Under the pieces are notes generated by a model. It searched no databases. It had not been told where the DNA came from and was given only the letters and a program-made list of their open reading frames with translations. Made by a program: the position numbers and the translations under genes. From Halomonas socia (GTDB taxonomy: Bacteria > Pseudomonadota > Gammaproteobacteria > Pseudomonadales > Halomonadaceae), in NCBI RefSeq assembly GCF_010977575.1, contig NZ_CP048812.1, forward strand, positions 2,728,001 through 2,792,000: a stretch of 64,000 nt of DNA. Reading direction: 5' to 3'. This document shows positions 46,067 through 56,625 of this stretch, piece after piece (positions within the stretch are counted from its first letter, which is position 1; each line of letters begins with the position of its first letter).

Positions 46067-46977
46067 GTGAGGTTTTCCAACCAAGCAGTGAAACGTGCAG
46101 TAGGCGATGGGCTGTTATCGTTCCCCATCACCGATTTCGATGAGCAAGGCCGCTTCGACGAGGCGAGCTATCGTGAGCGCCTGGCGTGGTTCATCGGCCA
46201 CGATATCTCGGCAGTATTCGTTGCTGGGGGACCGGGGAGTTCTTCAACCTGTCATTCGATGAATTCCGTCGAGTGGTCAAGGCTGCGGTCGAGGTGGTCG
46301 ATGGCAAGCTGCCGGTGATCGCCAGCGCCGGCTTGAGCGTCGAGACCGGCAAGGCCTTTGCCAAGGCGGCCGAGGAGGCCGGCGCCGACGGTATCCTGCT
46401 GATGCCGCCCTATCTGACCGAATGCCCGCAGGATGGCTTGGTTAAATACGCCAAGCAGATCTGCGACTCGACCTCGCTGGCGATGATCTACTACAACCGT
46501 GGCAACGGCATTCTCAATGCCGAGTCGGCGCAGAAGCTGGCTGACCAGTGTTCCAACCTGGTAGGCCTCAAGGATGGCAAGGGCGACATCCAGTTGCTCA
46601 ACAAGATCGTCAAGACGGTGGGTGATCGGCTGGTCTACGTCGGCGGCGTGCCGACCGCAGAGATCTTCGCCGAGGCCTATCTCTCGATTGGGGTGAACAC
46701 CTATTCTTCCGCGGTATTCAATTTCGTACCTGACATGGCGGTGAAGTTCTACAACGCGCTGCGCAGCGGCGATAGTGCAACGGTCAAGCAGATCACCAAC
46801 GATTTCTTCATCCCCTTTGTGGACCTGCGGGATCACAAGGCGGGCTATGCCGTCAGCCTGATCAAGGCCGGTGCGGCAATCATCGGCAGGCCGGCGGGCG
46901 ACGTAAGAGCACCGTTGGAAATGCCGAAGCGTGAAGAGCAGCAGATGCTTGAAGCGCTAATTGATAAAGTAAAGTAG
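46067..46977 (+). pseudogene. kdgD: 5-dehydro-4-deoxyglucarate dehydratase (KdgD), frameshifted
   Basis: DHDPS/NAL-family enzyme that dehydrates and decarboxylates 5-dehydro-4-deoxyglucarate to 2,5-dioxopentanoate. The first part (GDGLLSFPITDFDEQGRF ... ISAVFVAGG) is in one frame. At the five-G run 46226-46230 one base seems missing; adding it restores GGTGEFFNLSFDEFRRVV and a continuous 303-residue protein, the usual length, with YYNRGNG and the Schiff-base lysine in LVGLKDGKGD. The GTG at 46067 is preferred because GAGGG precedes it and the protein then begins like known KdgD. First gene of the glucarate/galactarate locus. Confidence 0.9.
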
Positions 46978-47011
46978 CGATAACTCACACAACCAGCTCA
47001 TGAGGTGAAAT

Positions 47012-47962
47012 ATGAAAAAGACAATAATTGCACTCGCAGTGGCCTCCGCCACCTTCGGTTTTTCTCAGACTGTATTCTCAGATGAAAATTATCCTGAGCG
47101 TGACATCGAATTCATTGTGCCTTACGGCCCTGGTGGCGGATCAGACAATCTCGTCAGAGCTCTACAGCCTAAAATTGAAGAAGCTTTGGGTGGTACTTTG
47201 GTCGTTCGCAATATTTCAGGTGGTGGTGGTGCTGTTGGATATAATAGGGCGGTCAGTGCTGATCTAGATGGTTATACTGTTACTACTCCCAATAATGCCA
47301 ACTTCACATTGGAAGGGTTAGGGAATGTGGACTTTGCCTATACTGATCTCGAGTACATTGCCAGAGTCGTAGTTGAGCCCTACGTTTTTGCCTCTGGCAA
47401 TAGCCTTGAATGGGATGACTTCGATTCAATGATGGAATATATCGATGAAGGAGGTCGAGTCTCTGTTGGGTTTTCAGGTGTAGGATCATCAACACATGTT
47501 ACTTCAGTTGCTATTGGCGATGAGCTTGGAGTCAATTTCCAATTAGTTCCTTATGATGGCGGCTCTGCAGCGGTTTCAGCTGCCATGGGGGGGCATGTGG
47601 ATGCTGTGCTTCTAAACCCATCAGATATTATGTCGGCAACACAGGGTGGTCGTTTAATCCCTATTTTTTCAACAGGTGAAACAAGGGCGTCTGCATATCC
47701 TGATACTCCTAATTTAAAAGAGGAAGGGTATGATTTCGTCCTCGATCAGTGGCGCGGCATTGCTGCTCCTAAAGGCATTAGCCAAGAGGTTGAAGATAAA
47801 TGGGTGGAGGCAGTCAAAGAGGCTGTTGAAGACGAAGATTTTCGTAAATTTGTTGAAGAAAGTGGTGCTGAAGTTCAGCCCCTATATGGTGATGAGTTGG
47901 ACGAATTTGTACGCCGTACAGCTGAAGTAATGATCCCGATTGCCCAAGATGTTCAGGAATGA
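47012..47962 (+). CDS. Tripartite tricarboxylate-type transporter substrate-binding protein (TctC family)
   Basis: Periplasmic binding protein of 316 residues with a Sec signal peptide (residues 1 to about 23, ending TVFS) and the TctC/Bug fold: VPYGPGGGSDNLVRAL at the start, GGGGAVGYNRA in the phosphate/carboxylate loop, and GVGSSTHV. Its position between sugar-acid catabolic genes suggests uptake of glucarate, galactarate or a related aldarate rather than citrate. The gene is markedly more AT-rich than flanking DNA. The ATG at 47012 follows GAGGTG. Confidence 0.92.
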   Translation: MKKTIIALAVASATFGFSQTVFSDENYPERDIEFIVPYGPGGGSDNLVRALQPKIEEALGGTLVVRNISGGGGAVGYNRAVSADLDGYTVTTPNNANFTLEGLGNVDFAYTDLEYIARVVVEPYVFASGNSLEWDDFDSMMEYIDEGGRVSVGFSGVGSSTHVTSVAIGDELGVNFQLVPYDGGSAAVSAAMGGHVDAVLLNPSDIMSATQGGRLIPIFSTGETRASAYPDTPNLKEEGYDFVLDQWRGIAAPKGISQEVEDKWVEAVKEAVEDEDFRKFVEESGAEVQPLYGDELDEFVRRTAEVMIPIAQDVQE

Positions 47963-47974
47963 TTTGAGGCGGTG

Positions 47975-48493
47975 ATGAATAGACCAATCAGTGAAATAAT
48001 CGTACATATTGTGCTGATGGGTCTTGTGGGATACTTCCTTATGGAATCATTATCAATACGAGGAAGTGCAGCCGGTGGCAGCTTGTCACCGGCATTTTTC
48101 CCCAAGACAATCTGTATACTTTTGCTCGTATTTTTGACTTTTTCTCTTTCCATAAAAATACGCATGATGGTTGTTGATAAATCGGGAGAGAGAAGCCTTG
48201 GTGCATCGCGTGAGGTTCTGGTTTCAGTTATAAGTTGGGTTGCAGTATTTTTGGAGTTGGTTGTCTATGCAATGCTTCTAGAGAGCTTTGGGTATATTTT
48301 ATCGACCACCCTGTTGATATTTTCAATTGTTAGCACTCTAGTCCTTTTGAGTGCTCAGAGTGAACGAAAAATAAGCAGTAGTAATATTGCCCGGCTCGGA
48401 GCTTTTTCTCTTTCTGTTTCAGTGTCAATCTTTTTCATATTCAGCAAAGGTTTCGGCATTAGACTGCCCACCTTGGGTATAATGGGGGTATAG
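47975..48493 (+). CDS. Tripartite tricarboxylate-type transporter small membrane subunit (TctB family)
   Basis: Membrane protein of 172 residues with four hydrophobic spans (about 8-25, 38-58, 80-125 as a hairpin, and 145-165), matching the TctB size and topology. Sequence conservation in this subunit is always weak, so the call rests on topology and on its place between the tctC- and tctA-type genes (12 bp and 1 bp gaps). The ATG at 47975 is preferred to the GTG at 47972 because GAGG lies five bases before it. AT-rich like its neighbours. Confidence 0.85.
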   Translation: MNRPISEIIVHIVLMGLVGYFLMESLSIRGSAAGGSLSPAFFPKTICILLLVFLTFSLSIKIRMMVVDKSGERSLGASREVLVSVISWVAVFLELVVYAMLLESFGYILSTTLLIFSIVSTLVLLSAQSERKISSSNIARLGAFSLSVSVSIFFIFSKGFGIRLPTLGIMGV

Positions 48494-48494
48494 T

Positions 48495-49981
48495 ATGGCT
48501 GATTATCTTGATGCCTTTGGTCTGGTATTCCAAGGCTATGTATTGTTGGCTATAGGCGGCGGTACACTGCTAGGCCTGATCATGGGGGCTTTGCCTGGAC
48601 TGACTGCTGCCATGGCCATTGCATTACTGCTGCCTTTGACGTTCGGTATGCCACCGGTGATGGGGGTAGGGATGCTGCTAGGCACCCTTTGCGGTGCTAT
48701 CGCGGGTGGCTCTGTCTCCGCGACATTACTTAATATTCCCGGCACTCCGTCATCGGTGGCCACCACTCTCGATGCATTTCCGATGGCCCGGCAGGGGCAG
48801 GCGGGAAGAGCGTTGGGGATTGCTATTGTGGCATCCTTCTTGGGTGGTATATTTAGCGCTGTAGTGCTTAGTGTTTTAGCGCCGCCTATTGCAGAGTTTG
48901 CGCTGAGGTTCGGCGCTGCTGAGTACTTTGCGTTAAGTGTTTTTGGGTTGGTCATCATAGCATCGGTATCTAAAACCTTGATTAAGGGACTGGTAGCGGG
49001 GCTGATAGGCTTGTTACTCGCCACGGTCGGTACTGATCCAATGGCTGGGGTGACTCGCTTTACTTATGGACAATCTTCTTTGCTGACTGGCATTGACCTA
49101 TTACCTGCATTGATCGGTTTGTTTGCAGTTTCTCAGGTCCTTTCAGATGTTGTTGATTATTTTAAGTCAGAGAAGGTGGGGGCTTCTAATGCTAAGTTAG
49201 ATCGGGCCACGCCACGCTGGCTTGAAGTTATGAAAAGCTGGAAGGTGCTCTTGTCAAGCTCAATTATCGGGACTGTTGTTGGTGCTATACCGGGTGCAGG
49301 AGGGAGCATTGCCTCATTTCTTTCTTATGATCAGGCAAAAAAATGTCAAAGACGCCTGAGAAATTTGGAACTGGGCACTCGGAGGGGATTATCGCATCTG
49401 AATCATCCAATAACTCACTAGTGGGTGGTTCGCTGATTCCCATGCTTACTCTTGGTGTGCCAGGCGAGGCAGCCACTGCAGTGCTAATGGGTGGGCTAAT
49501 GATCCAGGGGATTCGTCCCGGTCCAATGCTATTTGCAGAGCAAGGGGCAATAATATACGGCATCTTTATTGCTTTTTTTGTTGCCAATATTTTCATGCTA
49601 ATGTTCCAGTGGTTTGGGATTCGTATTTTTGTGAAGGTGTTGCAGATACCGCGTAAGCTACTAATGGCGATGATTTTGGTTTTTTGTGTAATAGGCGTAT
49701 ATGCTGTCGACTCTAATGTTTTTAATGTTTATTTGATGTTGGCCTTTGGAGTGTTGGGTTACTTTCTTAATAAGTATGGGTTCGGGACAGCACCGGTCAT
49801 TCTAGGCCTTATCCTTGGGCCAATAGCGGAGTCTAACCTGAGGCGCGCCTTGCTTCAATCAGATGGGGAGTGGGTGGTTTTTGTTAGCAGGCCTATAAGC
49901 TTAACATTTCTCATCGTGGCTATGCTTTTTGTTATTTTCTCTCTATGGCAGCGGAATAAATTCAGTGACTCAGCGGTTTGA
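48495..49981 (+). pseudogene. Tripartite tricarboxylate-type transporter large membrane subunit (TctA family), frameshifted
   Basis: Large permease subunit with about 12 membrane spans. The first 285 residues show LGLIMGALPGLTAAMAIALLLPLTFGMPP, the tandem glycine-rich motif of the family. At the seven-A run 49337-49343 the frame breaks just before residues that continue in another frame (MSKTPEKFGTGHSEGIIASESSNNS). An eighth A would join them into a 495-residue protein, the usual TctA length (about 500). Without it the transporter would be cut after seven or eight spans. The AT-rich character is shared with tctC and tctB. Confidence 0.9.
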
Positions 49982-50006
49982 TTAGTGATTTTTACAGGAG
50001 ATTGTT

Positions 50007-51151
50007 GTGGAAATGAATGATTTCAATCATACTGGCGACAGTATAACGGGTGTTTCGGTATCTTCAATTAACTTGCCTCTTGCCAACCCTATCAGCGATG
50101 CAAAGGTGTTAACCGGGCGGCAAAAGCCGATGAAAGAAATTTCAATCCTGGTTGTTGAGGTGAGCACAGCATCGGGCTTATATGGCTTAGGGTTTAGTTA
50201 TTCCAAACGCGCGGGTGGACCAGGGCAATTTGCACATGCAGCTGAGATCGCACCCACTATTTTGGGCGAAAACCCTAGTGATATTGCGAAGATCTGGGGT
50301 CAGCTTTGCTGGGCGGGAGCCTCCGTAGGTCGTAGTGGGTTGGCTGTGCAGTCCATAGGTGCATTTGATGTAGCCTTATGGGACCTTAAGGCCAAGCGAG
50401 CTAATCTTTCATTGTCGAAGTTGCTAGGATCTCATCGTGACTCGGTTCGTTGTTATAATACATCAGGTGGTTTTCTGCACGTTCCAGTTGAGCAGGTAAT
50501 AGAAAATGCTGGAAGATCCTTGGAGAAAGGGATCTCTGGAATTAAGTTGAAGGTGGGTCAGCCCGATACTAAAAAGATATCTACAGAGTTGAGAAGGTAA
50601 GAGAGGCTCTTGGTGATAGTGTTCCGTTGATGGTAGATGCTAATCAGCAGTGGGATAGAGCAGTTGCACAGAGGATGTGTAGAAATTTTGAGTCATTTAA
50701 CCTTGAGTGGATAGAAGAGCCACTGGATTGCTATGATTATGAGGGGCATGCGGCGCTATCTTCTGTATTCGATACTCCAATCGCAACAGGAGAAATGTTG
50801 ACAAGTGTCCTTGAGCACTCTGGGCTTATAAATGCCAATGGCGCAGATGTTCTGATGCCGGATGGCCCAAGAGTGGGAGGTATTACACCTTATCTGAAGA
50901 TACAGTCAATGGCCGAACAGTCCAAAGTTATGTTGGCTCCTCATTTTGCTATGGAATTACATATTCACCTCGCTTCAACTTACTATTCTGAACCATGGGT
51001 TGAACATTTTGAGTGGCTTGAGCCTCTATTTAATGAGCGTCTAGAGGTTAAGGGTGGGGAAATATTGGTTCCTGATCGCTTGGGGATCGGTTTAACTTTG
51101 AGTGATATGGCCAAATCTTGGGTTGTGCAAGAGAAAGAGTTTCGACTGTGA
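50007..51151 (+). pseudogene. Enolase-superfamily acid-sugar dehydratase (talarate/galactarate dehydratase-like), frameshifted
   Basis: Mandelate racemase/muconate-lactonising-enzyme family. The capping domain and KLKVG catalytic lysine segment are in the first part. At the five-A run 50571-50575 one A seems missing; adding it restores KKDIYRVEKVREALGDSVPLMVDANQQWD, with the metal ligand Asp, then EWIEEPLD (Glu), ATGEML (Glu) and APHFAMELH (catalytic His). The tail EHFEWLEPLFNERLEVKGG resembles L-talarate/galactarate dehydratase. The restored length is 381 residues. It starts at GTG 50007 after ACAGGAG. AT-rich; part of the aldarate locus. Confidence 0.86.
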
Positions 51152-51172
51152 GTCTCTTTTAGGGGGTTTCCT

Positions 51173-52723
51173 TTGAGAAAAATCATTAAGGTTCATAGTC
51201 GAGACAACGTTGCTATCGTTGTCGAAGCCGATGGGCTCTACGACGGCCAGGAACTCGATGGTGGCTTGGTCGTGACTGGCCAGATCCCTCAGGGCCACAA
51301 GTTGGCCCTCACCGATATCGACATTGATGAACCCGTTATCCGCTACGGTGAGATCATCGGCACGGCCGCTGTTCGAATAACTCAGGGAGGGCACGTAAAT
51401 GAATCTAACCTCCACATGCCCACGCCACCGGCGTTGGCAGCCCTCCCCCTGGCGACGCGTCCAGCCCCAGCTGCGAGGCCGCTTGAGGGTTACACCTTCG
51501 AAGGTTTCCGTAATGCCGACGGCAGCGTAGGGACCAAGAACGTGCTTGGTATTACCACTAGCGTGCAGTGCGTGGCGGGCATCATCGATCATGTGGTTCA
51601 GCGTATAAAACGCGAGTTGCTCCCGCGTTTTTCTAACGTCGATGACGTGGTAGGGCTTAATCACAGCTATGGTTGCGGAGTCGCCATCAATGCTCCTGCC
51701 GCCATCGTGCCGATTCGTACGCTCAGAAACATCGCCTTGAACCCCAACTTCGGCAATGAGGTGATGGTCATCGGGCTAGGGTGCGAGAAGCTCCAGCCTT
51801 CTACCTTGCTCGGGGACCGGCCTGTCAGGGTTTACGAGAACACTGAGGCAGCGGATCCCGATGCCAATGTGCTGAGTGTGCAGGACGACTCTTTTCACGG
51901 TTTCGGCGAGATGGTGGATGGCATCCTTGCCATGGCCGAGCGCCATCTCGAGCGCCTGAACCGCCGCCGTCGCGAGACCTGTCCTGCCTCCGAGCTAAGA
52001 GTGGGCATGCAGTGCGGCGGCAGCGACGCCTTCTCGGGTGTTACGGCGAATCCTGCAGTGGGCTTTGCCACCGATCTGATCGTGCGTGCCGGAGGCAGCG
52101 TCATGTTCTCTGAGGTCACCGAGGTACGTGATGCCATCCACTTGTTGACGCCGCGTGCTATCGACGCGGAAGTTGGGAAAGCGCTGATTGAGCAGATGGC
52201 CTGGTACGATGATTATCTGGCTCAAGGCGAGGCTGATCGTAGCGCCAATACCTCGCCCGGCAATAAAAAAGGCGGACTCTCCAACATCGTCGAAAAGGCG
52301 CTTGGCTCGGTTATCAAGTCTGGGAATTCATCTATTGTCGATGTTATTGGCCCTGGCGAGCGGCTGCGCAAACGCGGCCTTACCTTTGCAGCAACTCCCG
52401 CCAGCGACTTCATTTGCGGCACCCTACAGGCCGCCGCAGGTATGAATCTCCAAGTCTTTACCACTGGGAGAGGTACGCCTTATAACCTCCCGATGACGCC
52501 GGTCATTAAGGTGTCGAGCAACTCCACTCTGGGGCAACGCTGGCATGACTTGATTGACCTCGATGCTGGGCGTATCGCCACCGGCGAGGCGAGCATTGAG
52601 GATGTTGGCTGGGAGCTTTTTCACCTGATCCTCGAGGTGGCTAGTGGTCGGCAGCAAGTGGCGGCTGATCGGCTTGGCATCTATAACGACCTAGTACTTT
52701 TCAACCCGGCGCCCGTGACCTGA
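51173..52723 (+). CDS. garD: Galactarate (D-glucarate-type) dehydratase GarD, UxaA family
   Basis: Iron-dependent galactarate dehydratase of 516 residues, making 5-dehydro-4-deoxy-D-glucarate. An N-terminal SAF-like domain (about 1-85, with [12 protein letters not shown]) is followed by the UxaA domain, with the stretches [54 protein letters not shown] and [10 protein letters not shown], all nearly as in E. coli GarD (523 residues). It starts at TTG 51173, six bases after AGGGGG. Base composition returns toward the genome norm here, unlike the preceding four genes. Confidence 0.95.
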   Translation: MRKIIKVHSRDNVAIVVEADGLYDGQELDGGLVVTGQIPQGHKLALTDIDIDEPVIRYGEIIGTAAVRITQGGHVNESNLHMPTPPALAALPLATRPAPAARPLEGYTFEGFRNADGSVGTKNVLGITTSVQCVAGIIDHVVQRIKRELLPRFSNVDDVVGLNHSYGCGVAINAPAAIVPIRTLRNIALNPNFGNEVMVIGLGCEKLQPSTLLGDRPVRVYENTEAADPDANVLSVQDDSFHGFGEMVDGILAMAERHLERLNRRRRETCPASELRVGMQCGGSDAFSGVTANPAVGFATDLIVRAGGSVMFSEVTEVRDAIHLLTPRAIDAEVGKALIEQMAWYDDYLAQGEADRSANTSPGNKKGGLSNIVEKALGSVIKSGNSSIVDVIGPGERLRKRGLTFAATPASDFICGTLQAAAGMNLQVFTTGRGTPYNLPMTPVIKVSSNSTLGQRWHDLIDLDAGRIATGEASIEDVGWELFHLILEVASGRQQVAADRLGIYNDLVLFNPAPVT

Positions 52724-52776
52724 TGAAGTGCTTGGCCGAGTTATCACCGAAAATCTAGTTATTCAGGAATAACGTT

Positions 52777-54102
52777 ATGTTTCCCAAGATCAAGTCCATG
52801 CGTGTAGTACCCGTCGCTGGTTATGACGGCTTTCTCCTCAACCTCAGCGGCGGTCATGCACCCTGGTTCATCCGCTGCGTGGTGATCCTCGAGGATGATG
52901 CCGGCAACAAGGGCGTGGGCGAGATTCCTTCCAGCGCGGGCATTCTCAATGGCCTGGAGCAGTGTCGGCCGCTGGTTGAGGGCTCTGCGGTCAACGCCTT
53001 CAAGGCAACCTTGAATCAGGCCCGCCAGGTGCTGGCACGCAATGGTCGCGAGGAGCGCGGTCGCCAGACCTTCGACCTGCGAGTGGCGGTTCACGTTGTT
53101 ACCGGGATTGAGTCGGCGCTGCTGGATCTTTATGGCCAGGCGGTAGAAATGCCGGTGGCCGATCTGCTAGGTCAGTTTGGGCGCCAGCGTGATGAAGTGG
53201 AAGCACTGGGGTATCTGTTCCTGCTCGGCGACCCGACCAAGACGGATCTGCCCTATCCCAAGGCAGAAAACCCGCAGGATGTCTGGGATGAGGTGCGCTA
53301 CCGCGAAGCGTTGACCCCGGACGCGGTGGCCAACCTGGCCAAGGCGGCCTTTGATCGCTACGGCTTCAAGGACTTCAAGCTCAAGGGCGGCGTACTACGT
53401 GGTGAGGAAGAGGCTGACTGCATCCGCGCTCTCCACGAGGCCTTCCCCGAGGCGCGGCTGACCCTGGACCCCAACGGGGCCTGGAAGCTCGACGAGGCGG
53501 TGCGGGTACTCGATCCTATCAAGGATCTGCTCAGCTACGCCGAGGATCCCTGTGGCCAGGAAGAGAGCTATTCGGGTCGCGAGACCATGGCCGAGTTCAA
53601 GAAGCGCACCGGGCTGCCCACGGCGACCAACATGATTGCCACCGATTTCAAGCAGCTGCAGTATGCCGTGCAGCTCAATGCGGTGGATATCCCGCTGGCG
53701 GACTGTCATTTCTGGACCATGCAGGGCGCCGTCGCGGTGGGTGAGCTGTGCAACGAGTGGGGCATGACCTGGGGCTCCCACAGCAACAACCACTTCGACA
53801 TCTCGCTGGCGATGATGACCCATGTGGCCGCAGCTTGTCCGGGAGAGATCACCGCCATTGATACCCACTGGATCTGGCAGGACGGCCAGCGCATCACCCG
53901 CGAGCCCTTCGCGATTCGTGATGGCAAGCTCAAGGTTCCGACCACGCCGGGTCTCGGGGTCGAATTGGACGAGGATAAACTGATGGAAGCTCATCGGCTA
54001 TTCAAGAGCCTGGACGTGACTCAGCGCAACGATGCCATGGCCATGCAGTACTTGATCGACGGTTGGGCGTTCGATCCCAAGCGGCCGGCGCTGGTTCGGT
54101 AG
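52777..54102 (+). CDS. gudD: Glucarate dehydratase
   Basis: Enolase-superfamily D-glucarate/L-idarate dehydratase of 441 residues (E. coli GudD 446). The active-site lysine pair is in FKDFKLKGG, metal ligands in [17 protein letters not shown] and NMIATD, and the catalytic His in [12 protein letters not shown]. Residues H32-like HAPWFIRC near the N-terminus belong to the substrate-binding loop. Product is 5-dehydro-4-deoxyglucarate, shared with GarD, and passes to KdgD. The gene lies 53 bp after garD on the same strand. Confidence 0.96.
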   Translation: MFPKIKSMRVVPVAGYDGFLLNLSGGHAPWFIRCVVILEDDAGNKGVGEIPSSAGILNGLEQCRPLVEGSAVNAFKATLNQARQVLARNGREERGRQTFDLRVAVHVVTGIESALLDLYGQAVEMPVADLLGQFGRQRDEVEALGYLFLLGDPTKTDLPYPKAENPQDVWDEVRYREALTPDAVANLAKAAFDRYGFKDFKLKGGVLRGEEEADCIRALHEAFPEARLTLDPNGAWKLDEAVRVLDPIKDLLSYAEDPCGQEESYSGRETMAEFKKRTGLPTATNMIATDFKQLQYAVQLNAVDIPLADCHFWTMQGAVAVGELCNEWGMTWGSHSNNHFDISLAMMTHVAAACPGEITAIDTHWIWQDGQRITREPFAIRDGKLKVPTTPGLGVELDEDKLMEAHRLFKSLDVTQRNDAMAMQYLIDGWAFDPKRPALVR

Positions 54103-54125
54103 TTACCGATAATTGTTGCTACAAT

Positions 54126-54141
54126 AGTATGACATCATACT
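54126..54141. promoter_or_regulatory. Candidate GntR operator upstream of the regulator gene
   Basis: AGTATGA-CA-TCATACT, perfect 7-base arms, 39 bp before the regulator start. A nine-base match (GTATGATGT on the plus strand, the complement of ACATCATAC) occurs at 45987-45995 upstream of kdgD, suggesting shared control of the locus. Confidence 0.6.
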
Positions 54142-54179
54142 TTGTAAGCAGCCCCCGATTCATGAACAGGGAAACGACT

Positions 54180-54917
54180 ATGGCAAGCAGTGTTGCCGGA
54201 CTGAATCTACGCAAGGTTACCCGAGAGGGAAGTCTGTCCGTGCATGTGGCTGACCAGCTGGAGTCTCTTATTACCGAGGGCAAGGTGGCGGTGGGTGACA
54301 AGCTTCCCACCGAGAGCAGCCTGTGCGACTCCTTCGGCGTCAGCCGCACGGTAATCAGGGAAGCGATCACGCATCTCAAGTCGCTTGGCCTGGTGGAAAC
54401 CCGTCGTGGCGTAGGCACTACGGTGCTGCGCGCCACGACGGTTGAAGCCAAGCCCGCCGAGCGCATCAGTGCCAACACGGTCGAGGACATCCTGCACGTG
54501 CTCGAGCTGCGTTTGGCGCTGGAGCCGGCTGCCGCCGAGTTGGCGGCTGAGCGTCATGACGATGCCGATCGCGTCTTGCTAGAGTCATCGCATGAGGCCT
54601 TTATCAAGGCGCATGCCGAGAAGAGCCAGGCGCGGGTTGAGGACTATGAGTTTCATCACGCCATCGCCAAGGCGACCAAGAACCCGTTTTACAAAAGTTT
54701 TTTCGAGCAGTTGAGCCAGAGCGTGATTCCCCGTGCCAAGCTGCTCAGCATCGAGATCAACCCCGATGCCTCGTCGCGCTACCTGGAACGGGTGCAGGAA
54801 GAGCATGCCTACATTCTTGAGGCGATCCTCTCGCGTGACGCCGAGGCGGCACGCGAGACGATGTATCAGCACCTTAATCGGGCGCGCAACATGTATGCCA
54901 AATATCGCGATCAATGA
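54180..54917 (+). CDS. FadR/GntR-family transcriptional regulator of the aldarate locus
   Basis: Repressor of 245 residues. The winged-helix N-terminal domain contains GDKLPTESSLCDSFGVSRTVIREAITHLKSLGLV (about 35-70). The C-terminal all-helical FCD domain has candidate metal/ligand-binding residues in EDYEFHHAIAKATKNPF. The ATG at 54180 is used because AGGGA precedes it and the two upstream methionines lack ribosome sites. A dyad just upstream suggests autoregulation. By position it should sense an aldarate intermediate and control kdgD-tct-garD-gudD and the dehydrogenase downstream. Confidence 0.9.
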   Translation: MASSVAGLNLRKVTREGSLSVHVADQLESLITEGKVAVGDKLPTESSLCDSFGVSRTVIREAITHLKSLGLVETRRGVGTTVLRATTVEAKPAERISANTVEDILHVLELRLALEPAAAELAAERHDDADRVLLESSHEAFIKAHAEKSQARVEDYEFHHAIAKATKNPFYKSFFEQLSQSVIPRAKLLSIEINPDASSRYLERVQEEHAYILEAILSRDAEAARETMYQHLNRARNMYAKYRDQ

Positions 54918-54929
54918 AAGGAGAAAATG

Positions 54930-56507
54930 ATGTCACTAGAGGGTAAGCTCCTCATCGGCCAGCAGGCCGTCAGCGGCGAGCGCGCCGAGATCCGCGCCAC
55001 CAATCCCGCCACCGGCCAGCCCCTTGAGCCGGTCTACCGCGGCGGCGGCCAGGCCGAGGTCGAGCGCGCCTGCGAACTCGCCGAGGCGGCCTTCGGCGCC
55101 TACCGCGAGACCTCGCTCGACGAACGCGCGACCTTTCTCGAGACCATCGCCGCCGAGATCGAAGCCATCGGCGATGAGCTGACCCAGCGCGGCATGGCCG
55201 AGACCGGCCTGCCCCAGGCGCGCCTCGAGGGCGAGCGCGGCCGCACCTGCGGCCAGCTGCGGCTGTTCGCCGCGGTGGTGCGCGCCGGCGAGTGGCTCGA
55301 CGTGCGCCACGACCCGGCGCTGCCTGAGCGGGCACCGATGCCCCGCGTCGACCTGCGCCAGCGGCATATCGCCCTGGGCCCGGTGGCGGTGTTCGGCGCC
55401 TCCAACTTCCCGCTGGCCTTCTCGGTGGCCGGCGGCGACACCGCCTCCGCCCTCGCCGCCGGCTGCCCGGTGGTGGTCAAGGGCCACTCCGCCCATCCCG
55501 GCACCTCGGAGCTGGTGGGGCGCGCCATCCAGCGCGCCGTCGCCAAGTGTGGGCTGCCCGAGGGAACCTTCTCGCTGCTGTTCGGCGCCGGCAACGAGAT
55601 CGGCCAGGCGCTGGTCAGCGACCCGCGCATCCAGGCGGTGGGCTTCACCGGCTCGCGCAGCGGCGGTACCGCCTTGATGAAGACCGCCCAGGCCCGCCCG
55701 CAGCCGATCCCGGTCTACGCCGAGATGAGCTCGATCAACCCGGTATTCCTGCTGCCGGAAGCGCTCGAGGCGCGCGCTGACAAGATCGCCGAGAGCTTCG
55801 TGGGTTCCTTGAACATGGGCGCCGGGCAGTTCTGCACCAACCCCGGCCTGGTGCTGGGCGTCAAGGGCGCGGCGCTGGACGCCTTCGTCAAGGCCGCCGG
55901 CGAGACGGTCACGGCAAGCGCTGCCCAGACCATGCTCACCCCCGGCATCCACGGCGCCTATGCCGACGGCCTGGGGGCGCTGGCCGGCCACCCCAAGGTC
56001 CGCGAGATCGCCCGCGGCCAGAGCGGCGACGGCCCGCACCAGTGCCAGACCGGACTGTTCGTGGCCAGTGCGGCGGACTTCCTCGCCGACGCGGCGCTGC
56101 AGGCCGAAGTCTTCGGCGCCACCTCGCTGGTGATCGAGTGCGCCGACCAGGCCGAGATGCAGCGCGTCGCCGCGGCCCTGGAAGGCCAGCTTACCGCCAC
56201 CCTGCAAATGGACGACGGCGACCTGGCCGCCGCCAAGGCGCTGCTGCCGGTCCTCGAGCGCAAGGCCGGGCGCATCCTCGCCAACGGCTGGCCCACCGGG
56301 GTCGAGGTATGCCACGCCATGGTCCACGGCGGGCCCTACCCGGCCACTTCGGACTCGCGCACCACCTCGGTGGGCAGCGCCGCCATCCAGCGTTTCCTGC
56401 GCCCGGTGTGCTACCAGGCGCTGCCGGCGGGCCTGCTGCCCGAGGCGCTCAAGGACGGCAACCCGCTGGGCGTGTCCCGGCTGGTGGATGGCAAGCGCGA
56501 GGTGTGA
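54930..56507 (+). CDS. 2,5-dioxovalerate (alpha-ketoglutarate semialdehyde) dehydrogenase
   Basis: NAD(P)+-dependent aldehyde dehydrogenase of 525 residues, the subfamily used at the end of glucarate/galactarate breakdown to make 2-oxoglutarate. The Rossmann region ([25 protein letters not shown]), the general base Glu265 (AEMSSINP) and nucleophile Cys302 ([10 protein letters not shown]) are visible. Of two adjacent ATGs (54927, 54930) the second is better spaced from AAGGAG. It follows the regulator gene by 12 bp and is closed by the terminator at 56574. GC-rich, unlike the tct genes. Confidence 0.93.
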   Translation: MSLEGKLLIGQQAVSGERAEIRATNPATGQPLEPVYRGGGQAEVERACELAEAAFGAYRETSLDERATFLETIAAEIEAIGDELTQRGMAETGLPQARLEGERGRTCGQLRLFAAVVRAGEWLDVRHDPALPERAPMPRVDLRQRHIALGPVAVFGASNFPLAFSVAGGDTASALAAGCPVVVKGHSAHPGTSELVGRAIQRAVAKCGLPEGTFSLLFGAGNEIGQALVSDPRIQAVGFTGSRSGGTALMKTAQARPQPIPVYAEMSSINPVFLLPEALEARADKIAESFVGSLNMGAGQFCTNPGLVLGVKGAALDAFVKAAGETVTASAAQTMLTPGIHGAYADGLGALAGHPKVREIARGQSGDGPHQCQTGLFVASAADFLADAALQAEVFGATSLVIECADQAEMQRVAAALEGQLTATLQMDDGDLAAAKALLPVLERKAGRILANGWPTGVEVCHAMVHGGPYPATSDSRTTSVGSAAIQRFLRPVCYQALPAGLLPEALKDGNPLGVSRLVDGKREV

Positions 56508-56573
56508 CGCAGGAAGCCGCAGCATGCATCAGGGCAATAAGCCCGCATGTGGCAAGCAAGTGAGACCTTTCAT

Positions 56574-56596
56574 AGCGGCCTGCGGGCCGCTTTTTT
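56574..56596 (+). terminator. Intrinsic terminator after the aldehyde dehydrogenase gene
   Basis: Stem AGCGGCC / GGCCGCT with loop TGCG and a six-T tail. Confidence 0.93.
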
Positions 56597-56625
56597 CATG
56601 ATTGGCCGTACCCAATGCGAGGCGC

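Noticed and set aside
46980-51170. AT-rich block as a prophage or integrative element
   Set aside because: It contains only transport and dehydratase genes, with no integrase, transposase, tRNA end or flanking repeats.
54936-56525. Long open frame opposite the aldehyde dehydrogenase gene
   Set aside because: Shadow frame; no family features, and the plus strand has clear catalytic residues.
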